Positions 37,109 through 45,785 are shown, numbered from the stretch's first letter. The stretch is DNA of 64,000 nucleotides from Flavobacteriaceae bacterium CP2B (GCA_001683825.1 LXTR01000089.1:1-64000), one strand, 5' to 3'. A program made the numbers and translations. Notes: generated by a model from the letters alone, not told the origin.

Positions 37109-38062
37109 ATGAAAGTTACCGATCACATAACAAAGGCAAAAGGGAAAACCTTGTTTTCCTTCGAGATCATTCCCCCGGTCAAAGGCAGGAGTATCCAGGA
37201 ATTGTATGACAACATTGACCCATTGATGGAGTTTGAGCCCCCCTTTATCGACGTGACCACCTCGAGGGAGGAATACGTCTATATTGACAAAGATGGATTA
37301 CTCGATAAAAAGCTTACCCGCATGCGGCCGGGAACCGTTGGGATATGCGCCTCTATCATGCATAAATACGAGGTGGATGCCATTCCCCATGTGCTATGTG
37401 GCGGCTTTACCAGGGAGGAGACCGAATACCTCCTTGTAGATTGCCATTACCTGGGGATTGACAACGTGATGGCCCTGAGGGGCGATGCCATGAAGGAGGA
37501 AAAGTACTTTACGCCTACCAAAGGCGGACACCCGTATGCGACAGACCTGGTTCGGCAAATTAAACGGCTCAATTGCGGGGAGTATCTGCACGAGGTGGTG
37601 GAAACCGACCATTGTTCCGATTTCTGTATCGGGGTAGCCGGTTATCCCGAAAAACACATGGAGGCCCCTTCCCTGCAGACCGATTTAAAATGGCTTAAGA
37701 AAAAGGTAGACCTGGGGGCCGATTACGTGGTGACCCAAATGTTTTTTGACAACCAGAAGTATTTTGATTTTGTGAAAGCGGCCAGGGAACTGGGTATTGA
37801 GGTTCCCATCATCCCCGGGATCAAACCTATTGCGGTGAAACGCCACCTGCAACTTCTGCCCCAGGTGTTCCGTATTGACCTGCCACAGGAGCTGATCGAT
37901 GCCGTCGAGGCCTGCAAGTCCAACCAGGAAGTGCGAGCGGTGGGCATAGAATGGGCGATACAGCAGTCCAGGGAGTTAAAGGCTGCCGGAGTGCCCGTAT
38001 TGCACTACTATTCCATGGGGAAATCGGACAATATCAAGGCCATAGCAAAAGCGGTATTTTAG
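37109..38062 (+). CDS. metF: Methylenetetrahydrofolate reductase
   Basis: Reduces methylene-THF to methyl-THF, the methyl donor for MetH (317 residues, FAD-dependent TIM barrel). LFSFEIIPPVKG holds the catalytic Glu; PHVLCGGFTREETEYLLVDC, NVMALRGDAMKEEK, GVAGYPEKHMEAP and the YVVTQMFFDNQKYFDFV segment are standard. It lies 93 bp after metH and probably shares its SAM-regulated transcript. Confidence 0.96.
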   Translation: MKVTDHITKAKGKTLFSFEIIPPVKGRSIQELYDNIDPLMEFEPPFIDVTTSREEYVYIDKDGLLDKKLTRMRPGTVGICASIMHKYEVDAIPHVLCGGFTREETEYLLVDCHYLGIDNVMALRGDAMKEEKYFTPTKGGHPYATDLVRQIKRLNCGEYLHEVVETDHCSDFCIGVAGYPEKHMEAPSLQTDLKWLKKKVDLGADYVVTQMFFDNQKYFDFVKAARELGIEVPIIPGIKPIAVKRHLQLLPQVFRIDLPQELIDAVEACKSNQEVRAVGIEWAIQQSRELKAAGVPVLHYYSMGKSDNIKAIAKAVF

Positions 38063-38115
38063 GATGCCGTGACGGTCCGTTACAGGCTGGCTGTTTTTTC
38101 CTACTTTTACGCCCG

Positions 38116-39216
38116 ATGAACATCCTGATGCGAATCATTTGGCTGCTTTGTTGCTTTTGGGGATTTGCGCAGCAAAAGGAAACGGCCCGGAGCTACACGC
38201 TGGACGCGAGTACCTATTATGGATCCATCGTACTCCATAACCCGGATATATCGCACCTGATAACCCAGCACCCCTCGGGGGCCATCCTTGCCTGGAACCG
38301 GAAAACGTTTGGGGAAGAGGCCTGGGAGGAAGCCTATAACTACCCGGACCTGGGGTATTCATTTGTCTACCAACATTTTCATAACAGTACGCTGGGCGAG
38401 AATTTCGGCCTATACGCCCATTACAACTTCTATTTCCTCAAACGGCAATTGCAATTGCGCATAGCACAGGGGATAGCCTATACCACCAACCCTTACGACA
38501 AGGAACGTAATTTCAGGAACAACGCCTTTGGCACTCGCTTGCTCAGCAGCACCTACCTGATGCTCAATTACCAAAAGGAACGTCTTATGGGGGGGTTGGG
38601 CATTAAGGCAGGCCTTTCGCTGGTGCATTATTCCAATGCCAATTTCCGGGCCCCCAATACCTCGACGAACACCCTGGCGTTCAATGCCGGGTTCGTATAC
38701 ACCCTCGATGGCGGCCCGGAACCCGTATACCTGCATCCAGGACTGGCCGAATTGGGCCCCCAGCCCCTGCACCTTAACCTGGCCTTCAGGTTCGGGCTCA
38801 ATGAAAGTGACGTGGTAGATTCCGGGCAATTCCCTTTTTATATTGTCTCGGCCTATGCCGACAAGCAGCTCAGCCGTAGGAGTGCCGTACAGGCGGGCGC
38901 CGATTTGTTCCTGTCTAATTTCCTGAAAGAGCTTATCGCCTTCCAGTCGGTGTCCTTCCCGGAACTCGACGTTGCTGCCGATGCCGATTTTAAGCGGGTG
39001 GGCATCTTTGCGGGCCATGAACTCTTTATCAACCAAATGAGTATCACCACCCAGTTGGGTTATTACGTGTATTACCCTTTTGATTTTGAGGGGCGGGTGT
39101 ATAACCGGATCGGGCTAAAGCGGTATTTTGGGGAAAATTTGTTCGCCGCCATTACCCTTAAATCGCATGCGGCCAAGGCGGAAGCTGTTGAATTTGGTTT
39201 TGGGGTACGGTTGTGA
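38116..39216 (+). CDS. Acyloxyacyl hydrolase (PagL-like lipid A 3-O-deacylase)
   Basis: A 366-residue secreted/outer-membrane protein with signal peptide (ILMRIIWLLCCFWGFAQQ). The segment SLVHYSNANFRAPNTSTNTL matches the PagL catalytic motif, with His and Ser in HYS. Beta strands with alternating aromatic residues run to the C-terminal GFGVRL, as in a small outer-membrane barrel. The family removes acyl chains from lipid A, but activity here is inferred. It is longer than Pseudomonas PagL. The start at 38116 excludes an overlap with metF. A -7-like TACTTTTA (38102-38109) is only six bases upstream, so the mRNA may be nearly leaderless. Confidence 0.82.
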   Translation: MNILMRIIWLLCCFWGFAQQKETARSYTLDASTYYGSIVLHNPDISHLITQHPSGAILAWNRKTFGEEAWEEAYNYPDLGYSFVYQHFHNSTLGENFGLYAHYNFYFLKRQLQLRIAQGIAYTTNPYDKERNFRNNAFGTRLLSSTYLMLNYQKERLMGGLGIKAGLSLVHYSNANFRAPNTSTNTLAFNAGFVYTLDGGPEPVYLHPGLAELGPQPLHLNLAFRFGLNESDVVDSGQFPFYIVSAYADKQLSRRSAVQAGADLFLSNFLKELIAFQSVSFPELDVAADADFKRVGIFAGHELFINQMSITTQLGYYVYYPFDFEGRVYNRIGLKRYFGENLFAAITLKSHAAKAEAVEFGFGVRL

Positions 39217-39286
39217 AGAAAGCGCGCAGCTGGCATAAGCCGCGGGCCATGGCAGGGGGTTGGCTTCCCGGATCGTTGAATTTTAA

Positions 39287-39294
39287 TAATTTTG
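39287..39294 (+). promoter_or_regulatory. -7 promoter element of the DUF2807 lipoprotein gene
   Basis: TAATTTTG matches TAnnTTTG exactly; a TTG lies 24 bp upstream (39260-39262). Transcription would start at about 39300, at the TTG start codons themselves. Confidence 0.55.
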
Positions 39295-39298
39295 AATT

Positions 39299-40102
39299 TT
39301 GTTGCAGCTAAGTCCCCTTTCTAAAAAGCGTTTCAACCGGCCGGGGCCGACAAGCATTCTTTTGCTCCAGTTCCTGCTTTTGCCCTTGTTTTCATGCAAC
39401 GGGGACAAGGTTCCCGATTGTATTCAAAATGCCGGGGAGCTGGTACGGGAAGAACTGGTGCTGGAGCCGTTTGACAAGATTACCGTATATGAATTGGTGC
39501 GGGTGGTGATCCGGCACGGAGCGGAGCAGAAAGTCGAAGTAGAAACGGGCCGGTTCCTACGGGATGAGGTCTCGGCAAGCGTGGTCAATGGCCGCCTGGA
39601 GTTGCGCAATAACAACCGATGCAACCTTTTCCGGGAATACGGCCTTACGACCTTTTATATTACCGTTCCGGAACTGAGCGAAATCCGGAGCAGCACGGGC
39701 TTTCCCATCCTCAGCGAGGGGGTATTGCCCTTTGAACGCCTGAGTTTGATCTCGGAAAGTTTTGTCAATCCGGAAACCGAAACCACCGATGGGTCCTTTG
39801 ACCTGAACCTGGAGGTAGAATCCTTAAGTGTGGTGGCCAACGGGATTGCCTATTTCAAACTCCAGGGAACTGCTTCCAGGATGCAACTCACGGTAGCGGC
39901 CGGAGATTCCCGCATAGAAGCCGAAAACCTGCTTGCCCGGCAAGTCAGTGTCAACCACCGTGGGAGCAATGACATGCTGGTATACCCCCTTGAATCACTG
40001 GAGGGGGTCATACGGGGCACGGGAGATGTGGTGAGTTTTCACAGGCCCGATACCGTACAGGTCGAAATCCTGTACCGGGGAAGGCTTATATATCGTGAAT
40101 AA
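39299..40102 (+). CDS. DUF2807 (head GIN domain) lipoprotein
   Basis: A 267-residue protein with a lipoprotein signal (LLLQFLLLPLFSC, lipobox LFSC) and a DUF2807 domain of parallel beta-helix type, as in bacteroidetes adhesin-like proteins. FDKITVYELVRVVIRHGAEQ begins the repeat-bearing region. No ATG exists upstream of the signal peptide; the start must be one of the two TTG codons at 39299-39304 or another rare codon. The -7 element ends five bases before, suggesting a leaderless mRNA. Function unknown; a related gene lies at 47034. The next gene follows within 61 bp. Confidence 0.75.
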   Translation: MLQLSPLSKKRFNRPGPTSILLLQFLLLPLFSCNGDKVPDCIQNAGELVREELVLEPFDKITVYELVRVVIRHGAEQKVEVETGRFLRDEVSASVVNGRLELRNNNRCNLFREYGLTTFYITVPELSEIRSSTGFPILSEGVLPFERLSLISESFVNPETETTDGSFDLNLEVESLSVVANGIAYFKLQGTASRMQLTVAAGDSRIEAENLLARQVSVNHRGSNDMLVYPLESLEGVIRGTGDVVSFHRPDTVQVEILYRGRLIYRE

Positions 40103-40163
40103 GGGCCAGTGGCTTTTTTTGCCTTTTCCCGGCGTTCCCTATTTCACTACCTTGGGCTATAGG

Positions 40164-41237
40164 ATGGATGCTTTGCTGACATATCTCAGGCAATTGTTTG
40201 CCCCGCGAAAGGCAGGGGAGAACCGCCCGTCTGCCCAAACCCTTAATGGGGCCGATCGCCTTTTGGAAGGGCTGGCAAATGCCAACAGGGTCCCCGGGCT
40301 GTCGGCCACCGTGCTAAAAGATGGCCGTCCTGTGCTTCAGAAAGGCTATGGGTATGCCCAGCTCGAGGCAGGCCGGGCGGTAAACCCCAGGACTACACTT
40401 TTCCGTGTGGCAAGCGTATCCAAACCCATAGCGGCCACCGCCCTGTTGCGGATGGTGGACGAAGGGCTTATCGCCCTGGACGAATCCCTGTATACCTACG
40501 TTCCTTATTTTCCCAGGAAGGGGTATGATTTCAGTATACGTCAGCTCGCCTCACATACCGCAGGCATACGGGGGTACCGCGGCAAGGAATTTGCCCTGGA
40601 CAAGCCCTACAGCATTCGGGAGGGCATACAGATTTTCGGGGATGACCCCTTACTTTTTGAACCGGGAACCCAGTACCATTACAATAGTTTTGACTGGGCC
40701 CTGCTTTCCCTTGCCATGGAAGAAGCGTGTGGCCGCCCCTTTGCCGAATACGTAGCCCGGAAAGTACTGAAGCCCCTGGGCATGCACCATACACAGCCCG
40801 AGCTAAAAGGCGAAGCTTCACGGGAACTCGCCAATTTTTATACGCGATCCGGCAAAGGTTACCGCCCCGCGGCCCCCGTCAACAACGCGTATAAACTGGC
40901 CGCGGGGGGCTACCTTTCTACCTCGGGCGATATTGCCCGGCTCGGGCAGGCGTACCTCGACGGGGACATAGGAGATCCGGCCCTGGTGGCCCAATTCCTA
41001 AGCCCCCAGGTCATTGGTGGGAAGCATACCTATTACGGGCTGGGGTGGGAAGTGAGCCGGGACAAATCGGGCAGGCCTTTTTACGGGCATACCGGTAATA
41101 GTGTCGGGGCCTACAGTAAATTTGCGGTATATCCCGAAACCGGGGTGGTCATTGCCATCCTCGTAAACTGCACCCATCCCCGGCTGGATGGGGCCATGGA
41201 CCAGCTGGCCGATTTCCTGCACCATGAGGCCTGGTAG
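40164..41237 (+). CDS. Serine hydrolase, class C beta-lactamase-like
   Basis: A 357-residue penicillin-binding-protein/class C beta-lactamase-fold hydrolase. The nucleophile tetrad is RVASVSKPIAATALL (SxxK), the second motif YHYNSFDWALLS (YxN) and the third YGHTGNSVGAYS (HxG). No signal peptide is obvious with the ATG at 40164, which follows a -7-like TACCTTGG; an upstream GTG at 40095 would add 23 residues (LFLPFPGVPYFTTLGY), which are mildly hydrophobic. Substrate (ester, D-peptide or beta-lactam) is unknown. Confidence 0.85.
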   Translation: MDALLTYLRQLFAPRKAGENRPSAQTLNGADRLLEGLANANRVPGLSATVLKDGRPVLQKGYGYAQLEAGRAVNPRTTLFRVASVSKPIAATALLRMVDEGLIALDESLYTYVPYFPRKGYDFSIRQLASHTAGIRGYRGKEFALDKPYSIREGIQIFGDDPLLFEPGTQYHYNSFDWALLSLAMEEACGRPFAEYVARKVLKPLGMHHTQPELKGEASRELANFYTRSGKGYRPAAPVNNAYKLAAGGYLSTSGDIARLGQAYLDGDIGDPALVAQFLSPQVIGGKHTYYGLGWEVSRDKSGRPFYGHTGNSVGAYSKFAVYPETGVVIAILVNCTHPRLDGAMDQLADFLHHEAW

Positions 41238-41246
41238 GCAGGTGTT

Positions 41247-41507
41247 TTGTTAAAGGCCACTAAGGACATGGATCCCGGGGTACTACCCGGCCAAAAGATA
41301 AGCTATGAGTGGCCCTATCCTGATTTCCCCGGAAATGGGCTGGCCACTTTTACCCTGGAGGAGCTGGGCAGGCAATGTACCCTGACGCTTGGCTTTAGGG
41401 GCGTGGAAAGTTTTCCGGAACACATTCCCGAGTTTAGGAGGGAGGCCTGCGAAGCGGGGTGGAATTATTTTATCCGGGAACGGCTGGTTGCCTATATGGG
41501 GAAATAA
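41247..41507 (+). pseudogene. C-terminal remnant of an AHSA1/SRPBCC domain gene
   Basis: About 85 codons resembling only the second half of an AHSA1-type SRPBCC protein: QKISYEWPYPDFPGNGLATF, TLEELGRQCTLTLGFRGVES and EACEAGWNYFIRERLVAYM (the C-terminal GW helix). The N-terminal half, about 60-70 residues, has no counterpart upstream, where the serine hydrolase stops nine bases before. The only starts are TTG or an internal ATG. It is most likely a decayed gene whose 5' part was lost by a deletion ending near 41240; expression as a short protein cannot be excluded. Confidence 0.6.
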
Positions 41508-41537
41508 ACGGCCCAATGGGCAAATAGCCAGCTGTGT

Positions 41538-42431
41538 TTAGCGGGTAAGTTCTGTGAATAGGCTTTCGAGGTTTTTGTTCTTACGGCTTAATTGCAGGGT
41601 TTTCAGCTGGTGGTCATGGGCGAAATCAAATACCACCGGGCGCATATCGGTACGGGTGGTAAACGTGATCTCGTAGACAAAACCCACCGTATTTTTCACT
41701 TTGGCCACGGAGGGTAATTTTTGAAGCAGGATTTCTTCCACCCGGTAATCAAATTCCACTTCGATTACCTGTTCCTTCTCTTCCCTAAGGTCGGCCAGTT
41801 TCTTGTCGGCTACCAGCACCCCTTTATTGATGATGAGCACCCGGTCGCAAACCGCCTCGACTTCTTTCATGATATGCGTGGAGAGCAGGATGGTCTTGGT
41901 CTGGCCAATTTCACGGATCAATTTCCGGATTTCGAGTAACTGGTTGGGGTCCAGGCCGGTGGTAGGCTCATCAAGGATAAGCACATCCGGGTCGTGCAGC
42001 AAGGCCGCGGCCAGTCCCACCCGTTGCCGGTAGCCCTTGGAAAGCTGCCCGATTGGTTTGTGGGACTCCGGTTGGAGCCCGGTTTGAAGGATCACGGCCG
42101 CGATACGTTCTTTGGGGACCCTATACACGTCTGCCTGGTATGCCAGGTATTCCTTGACATAGAGTTCCGGGTAGAGCGGGTTGTGCTCCGGCAGGTACCC
42201 CAGGCTGGTTTGCACAGCCCGGGCCTGGGTGGCCACATCGTACCCGTTCACCATGGCCTGCCCCTCGTCTGCCTTCATATAGGTAGTCAGGATTTTCATC
42301 AGGGTCGACTTTCCGGCCCCGTTGGGCCCCAGGAAGCCCACAACTTCCCCTTTCTTTATGTCAAAGCTAAGGTCCGATAGCGCTTTTTGCGATCCAAAAG
42401 CCTTGCTGATAGTAGTAACCGAAATGGACAT
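41538..42431 (-). CDS. gldA: Gliding-motility ABC transporter ATP-binding protein GldA
   Basis: ATPase of the GldAFG ABC exporter needed for gliding in many Flavobacteria (297 residues). Walker A is FLGPNGAGKSTLMKIL, the signature is LSKGYRQRVGLAAALLHDP, Walker B is VLILDEPTTGLDPNQ and the H-loop is LLSTHIMKEVEA. The C-terminal about 80 residues (EQVIEVEFDYRVEEILLQKL) fit GldA rather than generic exporters. The gldF and gldG genes are not next to it. A -7 element lies about 16 bases upstream. Confidence 0.88.
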   Translation of the reverse strand: MSISVTTISKAFGSQKALSDLSFDIKKGEVVGFLGPNGAGKSTLMKILTTYMKADEGQAMVNGYDVATQARAVQTSLGYLPEHNPLYPELYVKEYLAYQADVYRVPKERIAAVILQTGLQPESHKPIGQLSKGYRQRVGLAAALLHDPDVLILDEPTTGLDPNQLLEIRKLIREIGQTKTILLSTHIMKEVEAVCDRVLIINKGVLVADKKLADLREEKEQVIEVEFDYRVEEILLQKLPSVAKVKNTVGFVYEITFTTRTDMRPVVFDFAHDHQLKTLQLSRKNKNLESLFTELTR

Positions 42432-42446
42432 GCGCTAAGTTTTTGT

Positions 42447-42454
42447 CAAAAATA
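42447..42454 (-). promoter_or_regulatory. -7 promoter element of gldA
   Basis: TATTTTTG on the minus strand is a perfect TAnnTTTG match, implying a leader of about ten bases. Confidence 0.6.
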
Positions 42455-42638
42455 AGCAATGGCATCCAATGATCCCCCCGAAATAATCGAGGCCTGTAAC
42501 AGGACGGGCACAGGCCGATGAAAATGTATACTTCACAAACAAACCGCGTTTTTACAGAAATATTTTCAAGGAATACCAAAAAAGGAAGGATATTCCAAAA
42601 AATAAAAGGAATCCCTCCCTCAATTTAAATTTAATATT

Positions 42639-42646
42639 TACCTTAG
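42639..42646 (+). promoter_or_regulatory. Probable -7 element of the pheA operon
   Basis: TACCTTAG has one mismatch to TAnnTTTG. Start of transcription near 42652 would put the leader-peptide ATG (42663) about 11 bases in, right for an attenuator leader. The 470-bp gap 42432-42901 thus contains this promoter, the leader peptide and the terminator; a related inverted repeat GGAATA/TATTCC lies near 42570-42595. Confidence 0.5.
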
Positions 42647-42662
42647 CCGGACAATTGAGCAA

Positions 42663-42734
42663 ATGACACGCAATTATTTCTGGAACGGTTTCTATTTTTA
42701 CTTCTTCTTTAAAAGAGGTGCGGGACTGTTGTAG
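42663..42734 (+). CDS. Phe/Tyr-rich leader peptide of the pheA attenuator
   Basis: A 23-codon ORF (ATG 42663-42665, TAG 42732-42734) starting MTRNYFW and containing NGFYFYFFF. Six Phe, three Tyr and one Trp codons fall in 23, nine of them Phe/Tyr between codons 5 and 16. It sits about 11 bases after the predicted transcription start and directly before a terminator. Translation speed through the aromatic codons would report Phe-tRNA and Tyr-tRNA charging. The segment CGGGACT (42721-42727) inside its last codons is the antiterminator arm. It is too short for usual gene finding. Confidence 0.85.
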   Translation: MTRNYFWNGFYFYFFFKRGAGLL

Positions 42735-42759
42735 GATATTGTGAAACGATATATGTACT

Positions 42760-42789
42760 AAAGTCCCGTAAAAAACGGGACTTTTTTTT
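42760..42789 (+). terminator. Attenuator terminator of the pheA operon (alternate antiterminator 42721-42768)
   Basis: AAAGTCCCGT (42760-42769) and ACGGGACTTT (42775-42784) form a perfect 10-bp stem with an A5 loop, followed by T8 (42782-42789). The 5' arm AGTCCCG (42762-42768) is also fully complementary to CGGGACT (42721-42727) at the end of the leader ORF. These two structures exclude each other. Confidence 0.92.
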
Positions 42790-42901
42790 GTTAGTGCGCG
42801 CCGGGTGGTCAACCGGGCGTTTAGGGTAAAAAGGTGCCTGCCAGGTACTGCCCATAAGGGGTTGGCAGGGATCGATGTAAATAAACAAGTATGAACAAGT
42901 C

Positions 42902-43729
42902 GTGAAAAAGCGGATAGCCATACAGGGGATCAAGGGGTCTAACCACCATCAGGTGGCCCTGGATTACTTTGACGAGCCCATCGAACTGGTCGAGTGTATG
43001 TCCTTCGACGCCATTGTGGACCACCTCCTGAACAATACGGCAGACAAGGGGGTAATGGCCATAGAAAACTCCATTGCCGGGTCTATTCTTCCAAACTACG
43101 CCCTGGTCTATCACAACAACCTGCATATTATAGGGGAGCATTACCTCAACATCCATCATAACCTCATGGTGCTCAACGGGCAGAAGCTATCCGATATCAC
43201 CGAAGTGCATTCGCATCCGATGGCCTTGTTGCAGTGCAAGGAATTTTTCAGAGGCCAGCCTCATATCAAGTTGGTTGAGGACGAAGACACGGCAGAAACC
43301 GCTAGGAGAATCCACGACAACGGCCTAAAGGGTGTTGCGGCAATCGCCCCCAGGATGGCAGCAGAATTGTACGGCCTCGAGATTATCGCGCCGGAGATTC
43401 AGACGATCAAAAACAACGCCACCCGTTTTATCATCGTAAAAACGCAAAACAAGGAATTACCCAGGGAAGAGATCAACAAGGCATCGGTCCGTTTTATTAC
43501 AGACCACAAGCGGGGAAGCCTGGCCACGGTGCTCAACGTGATGAGCGACTGCCATCTGAACCTGACCAAGATACAGTCGCTTCCCATTATCCAAACGCCC
43601 TGGAAATATGCGTTTTTTGTCGATGTGACCTTTGAGGAATACGGACAGTTTGAGAAGGCGAAAGCTTTGTTGTCCATCATGCTTGAGGATTTCAAAGTAT
43701 TGGGGGAATATAAAAATGCACGTCTATGA
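42902..43729 (+). CDS. pheA: Prephenate dehydratase
   Basis: Converts prephenate to phenylpyruvate. The 275-residue monofunctional enzyme has no chorismate mutase domain. KKRIAIQGIKGSNHHQVALDYF begins the catalytic part; AIENSIAGSILPNYALVYHN, VHSHPMALLQC and KNNATRFIIV (TRF motif) follow. An ACT domain for Phe feedback occupies about residues 195-270 (RGSLATVLNVMSDCHLNLTK). GTG is the only reasonable start, because an in-frame TAA lies at 42878-42880. First structural gene behind the Phe/Tyr attenuator; its stop overlaps the next ATG (ATGA). Confidence 0.94.
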   Translation: MKKRIAIQGIKGSNHHQVALDYFDEPIELVECMSFDAIVDHLLNNTADKGVMAIENSIAGSILPNYALVYHNNLHIIGEHYLNIHHNLMVLNGQKLSDITEVHSHPMALLQCKEFFRGQPHIKLVEDEDTAETARRIHDNGLKGVAAIAPRMAAELYGLEIIAPEIQTIKNNATRFIIVKTQNKELPREEINKASVRFITDHKRGSLATVLNVMSDCHLNLTKIQSLPIIQTPWKYAFFVDVTFEEYGQFEKAKALLSIMLEDFKVLGEYKNARL

Positions 43730-44871
43730 TCCGTACGGCCGACCGTTTACAGACTGTTGAAGAATACTACTTTTCGAGGAAGCTCAGGGAGGTAAGGGAA
43801 TTGGTTGCCGCGGGCAAGCCCATCATCAATATGGGGATTGGCAGCCCGGACCTGGCGCCTTCGGAAGAGGTGATCAAAACCCTGCAGGCGTCGATCAGTG
43901 ATACGGGTGCCCACCAATACCAGAGTTACCAGGGGTTGGCGGAGCTCCGGCAGGGCATTGCCGCTTTTTATCGCGATAAGTTCGGGGTGGACGCCGATCC
44001 CAATTCGGAAATTTTGCCGCTCATGGGTTCCAAGGAAGGCATTATGCATATCAGCATGGCGTTCCTCAACCAAGGCGATGAGGCGCTGATCCCCAATCCG
44101 GGATATCCCACCTATTCCTCTGTAACCCGCCTTATCGGGGGTGTTCCAAGGTTCTATGACTTGAACGCGGATACGGGTTGGTTTCCCGACCTGGAAGCGC
44201 TGGGCAGGCAGGACCTTTCATCAGTGAAGCTGATGTGGGTAAGTTACCCGCATATGCCTACCGGCGCCACTGCCAGCAGGGAACAGCTGGAGGCATTGGT
44301 GCGATTTGCGCGGCAACACCAGATATTGCTGGTGAATGACAACCCCTACAGTTTTGTGTTGAGCCGCAACCCGATCAGCCTGCTCGCCATACCCGGGGCC
44401 AAGGAAATAGCGCTGGAACTGAACTCCTTGAGCAAGACATTCAACATGGCCGGCTGGAGGGTAGGGATGGTGCTGGGCAATGCCGGGCACATCAATGCCA
44501 TCCTGAAGGTGAAGAGCAATATGGATTCGGGCATGTTTTACGGCATACAGAAGGGGGCGGTCGCGGCGCTGAATAGCGGGAAGGAATGGTTTGACCACCT
44601 TGACGCGATTTATACCCGCAGGCGGAATTTGGTGTTTGCCCTGGCCGATAAACTGGGGTGCCGGTACGAGCCTGGGGCCGTGGGCATGTTTGTATGGGCC
44701 AGGCTGCCGGAGGGCGCCGAAGGTTCAGAGGCGTATATAGACCGGTTGTTGCTCGAAAAACACCTGTTTATAGCCCCGGGGACCATATTTGGGAGCAACG
44801 GTGAGGGCTATGTGCGGTTTTCCCTTTGTGTGAAAGAAGACCGCATCCGCGAAGCCATTGAGAGAATATAG
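43726..44871 (+). CDS. Class I/II aminotransferase of the Phe/Tyr operon
   Basis: A 381-residue fold type I PLP aminotransferase. Motifs: MGIGSPDLAPSEEVIKTLQA, HQYQSYQGLAELRQGIAAFY, LIPNPGYPTYSSV, VNDNPYSFVL and the PLP lysine in LNSLSKTFNMAGWRVGMVLG. It resembles LL-diaminopimelate/aspartate-type aminotransferases, but its position between pheA and tyrA, overlapping pheA by four bases, points to transamination of phenylpyruvate and 4-hydroxyphenylpyruvate to Phe and Tyr. It could act on several amino acids. Confidence 0.88.
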   Translation: MIRTADRLQTVEEYYFSRKLREVRELVAAGKPIINMGIGSPDLAPSEEVIKTLQASISDTGAHQYQSYQGLAELRQGIAAFYRDKFGVDADPNSEILPLMGSKEGIMHISMAFLNQGDEALIPNPGYPTYSSVTRLIGGVPRFYDLNADTGWFPDLEALGRQDLSSVKLMWVSYPHMPTGATASREQLEALVRFARQHQILLVNDNPYSFVLSRNPISLLAIPGAKEIALELNSLSKTFNMAGWRVGMVLGNAGHINAILKVKSNMDSGMFYGIQKGAVAALNSGKEWFDHLDAIYTRRRNLVFALADKLGCRYEPGAVGMFVWARLPEGAEGSEAYIDRLLLEKHLFIAPGTIFGSNGEGYVRFSLCVKEDRIREAIERI

Positions 44872-44886
44872 ACATAAGAAGTTAAG

Positions 44887-45753
44887 ATGAAGGTAGTAAT
44901 CATAGGAATCGGTTTGATCGGAGGCTCATTTGCCAGGGACATCAAACGCCTGCACCCAAAGGCCAAGATCTATGGCAGGGATGTCAACCCGGCACATGAA
45001 GACGAAGCCCGGGTTTTGGGGCTCATCGATGAAACCGCGGGCGGCAGGGAGTTGTCCGAAGCCGATATGGTCATTGTGAGTGTCCCTGTAGACGCCTTGT
45101 TGGTGGAACTGCCCGGTATACTGGATGCGGTGGGCGAGCAAACGGTGGTGATGGATGCCGGCTCTACCAAGTCCCTGGTCTGCAAAGTCGTTGAAAACCA
45201 CCCGAAACGCAGGAATTTTTTGGCCTGCCATCCTATTGCCGGGACGGAGTATTCCGGGCCTTCGGCGGCCCTGGATGGACTGTACGAAGGGAAGACGCAA
45301 ATAATTTGCGAAGTTGAAAAGACCGCGTTTAAGTTGCAGGAACGGGCGCATGACCTCTTTCGCGACCTGGGGATGCGCATTCGGTACATGAACCCCGAAT
45401 CACATGACAAACACATCGCCTATGTGTCTCACCTGTCCCATATCAGTTCCTTTATGCTGGGGAAAACCGTCATCGAAATGGAAAGGAACGAGCGGGATAT
45501 ATTTGACATGGCCGGGAGCGGGTTTGAGTCGACCGTACGGCTGGCGAAAAGTTCGCCCGCCATGTGGACACCCATTTTCAGGCAAAACAAAGGCAATGTA
45601 CTGGAGATCCTCGACGCCTATATCGGGAACCTGGAGGCCTTTCGCGACAAACTGAGCAATGATGATTTTAACGGGATCTACCAGGAAATGGATAATACCA
45701 ATAAAATACGGGAAATCCTGAAAGGGATCCCGCTGAACAACAAAGTAAAATAA
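44887..45753 (+). CDS. tyrA: Prephenate dehydrogenase
   Basis: NAD(P)+-dependent oxidative decarboxylation of prephenate to 4-hydroxyphenylpyruvate (288 residues). The Rossmann loop KVVIIGIGLIGGSFARDIKR opens the protein. VMDAGSTKSLVC, HPIAGTEYSGPSAA and VSHLSHISSFML are conserved in TyrA. No ACT domain or fused mutase is present. It starts 15 bp after the aminotransferase. Confidence 0.95.
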   Translation: MKVVIIGIGLIGGSFARDIKRLHPKAKIYGRDVNPAHEDEARVLGLIDETAGGRELSEADMVIVSVPVDALLVELPGILDAVGEQTVVMDAGSTKSLVCKVVENHPKRRNFLACHPIAGTEYSGPSAALDGLYEGKTQIICEVEKTAFKLQERAHDLFRDLGMRIRYMNPESHDKHIAYVSHLSHISSFMLGKTVIEMERNERDIFDMAGSGFESTVRLAKSSPAMWTPIFRQNKGNVLEILDAYIGNLEAFRDKLSNDDFNGIYQEMDNTNKIREILKGIPLNNKVK

Positions 45754-45785
45754 GAACTGAGATAGTAATTTATAACCCTAAGAAA

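Noticed and set aside
42891-42905. Four-codon ORF (MNKS) whose stop overlaps the pheA GTG start
   Set aside because: It could couple translation to pheA but is too short to distinguish from chance; the attenuator upstream explains the control better.
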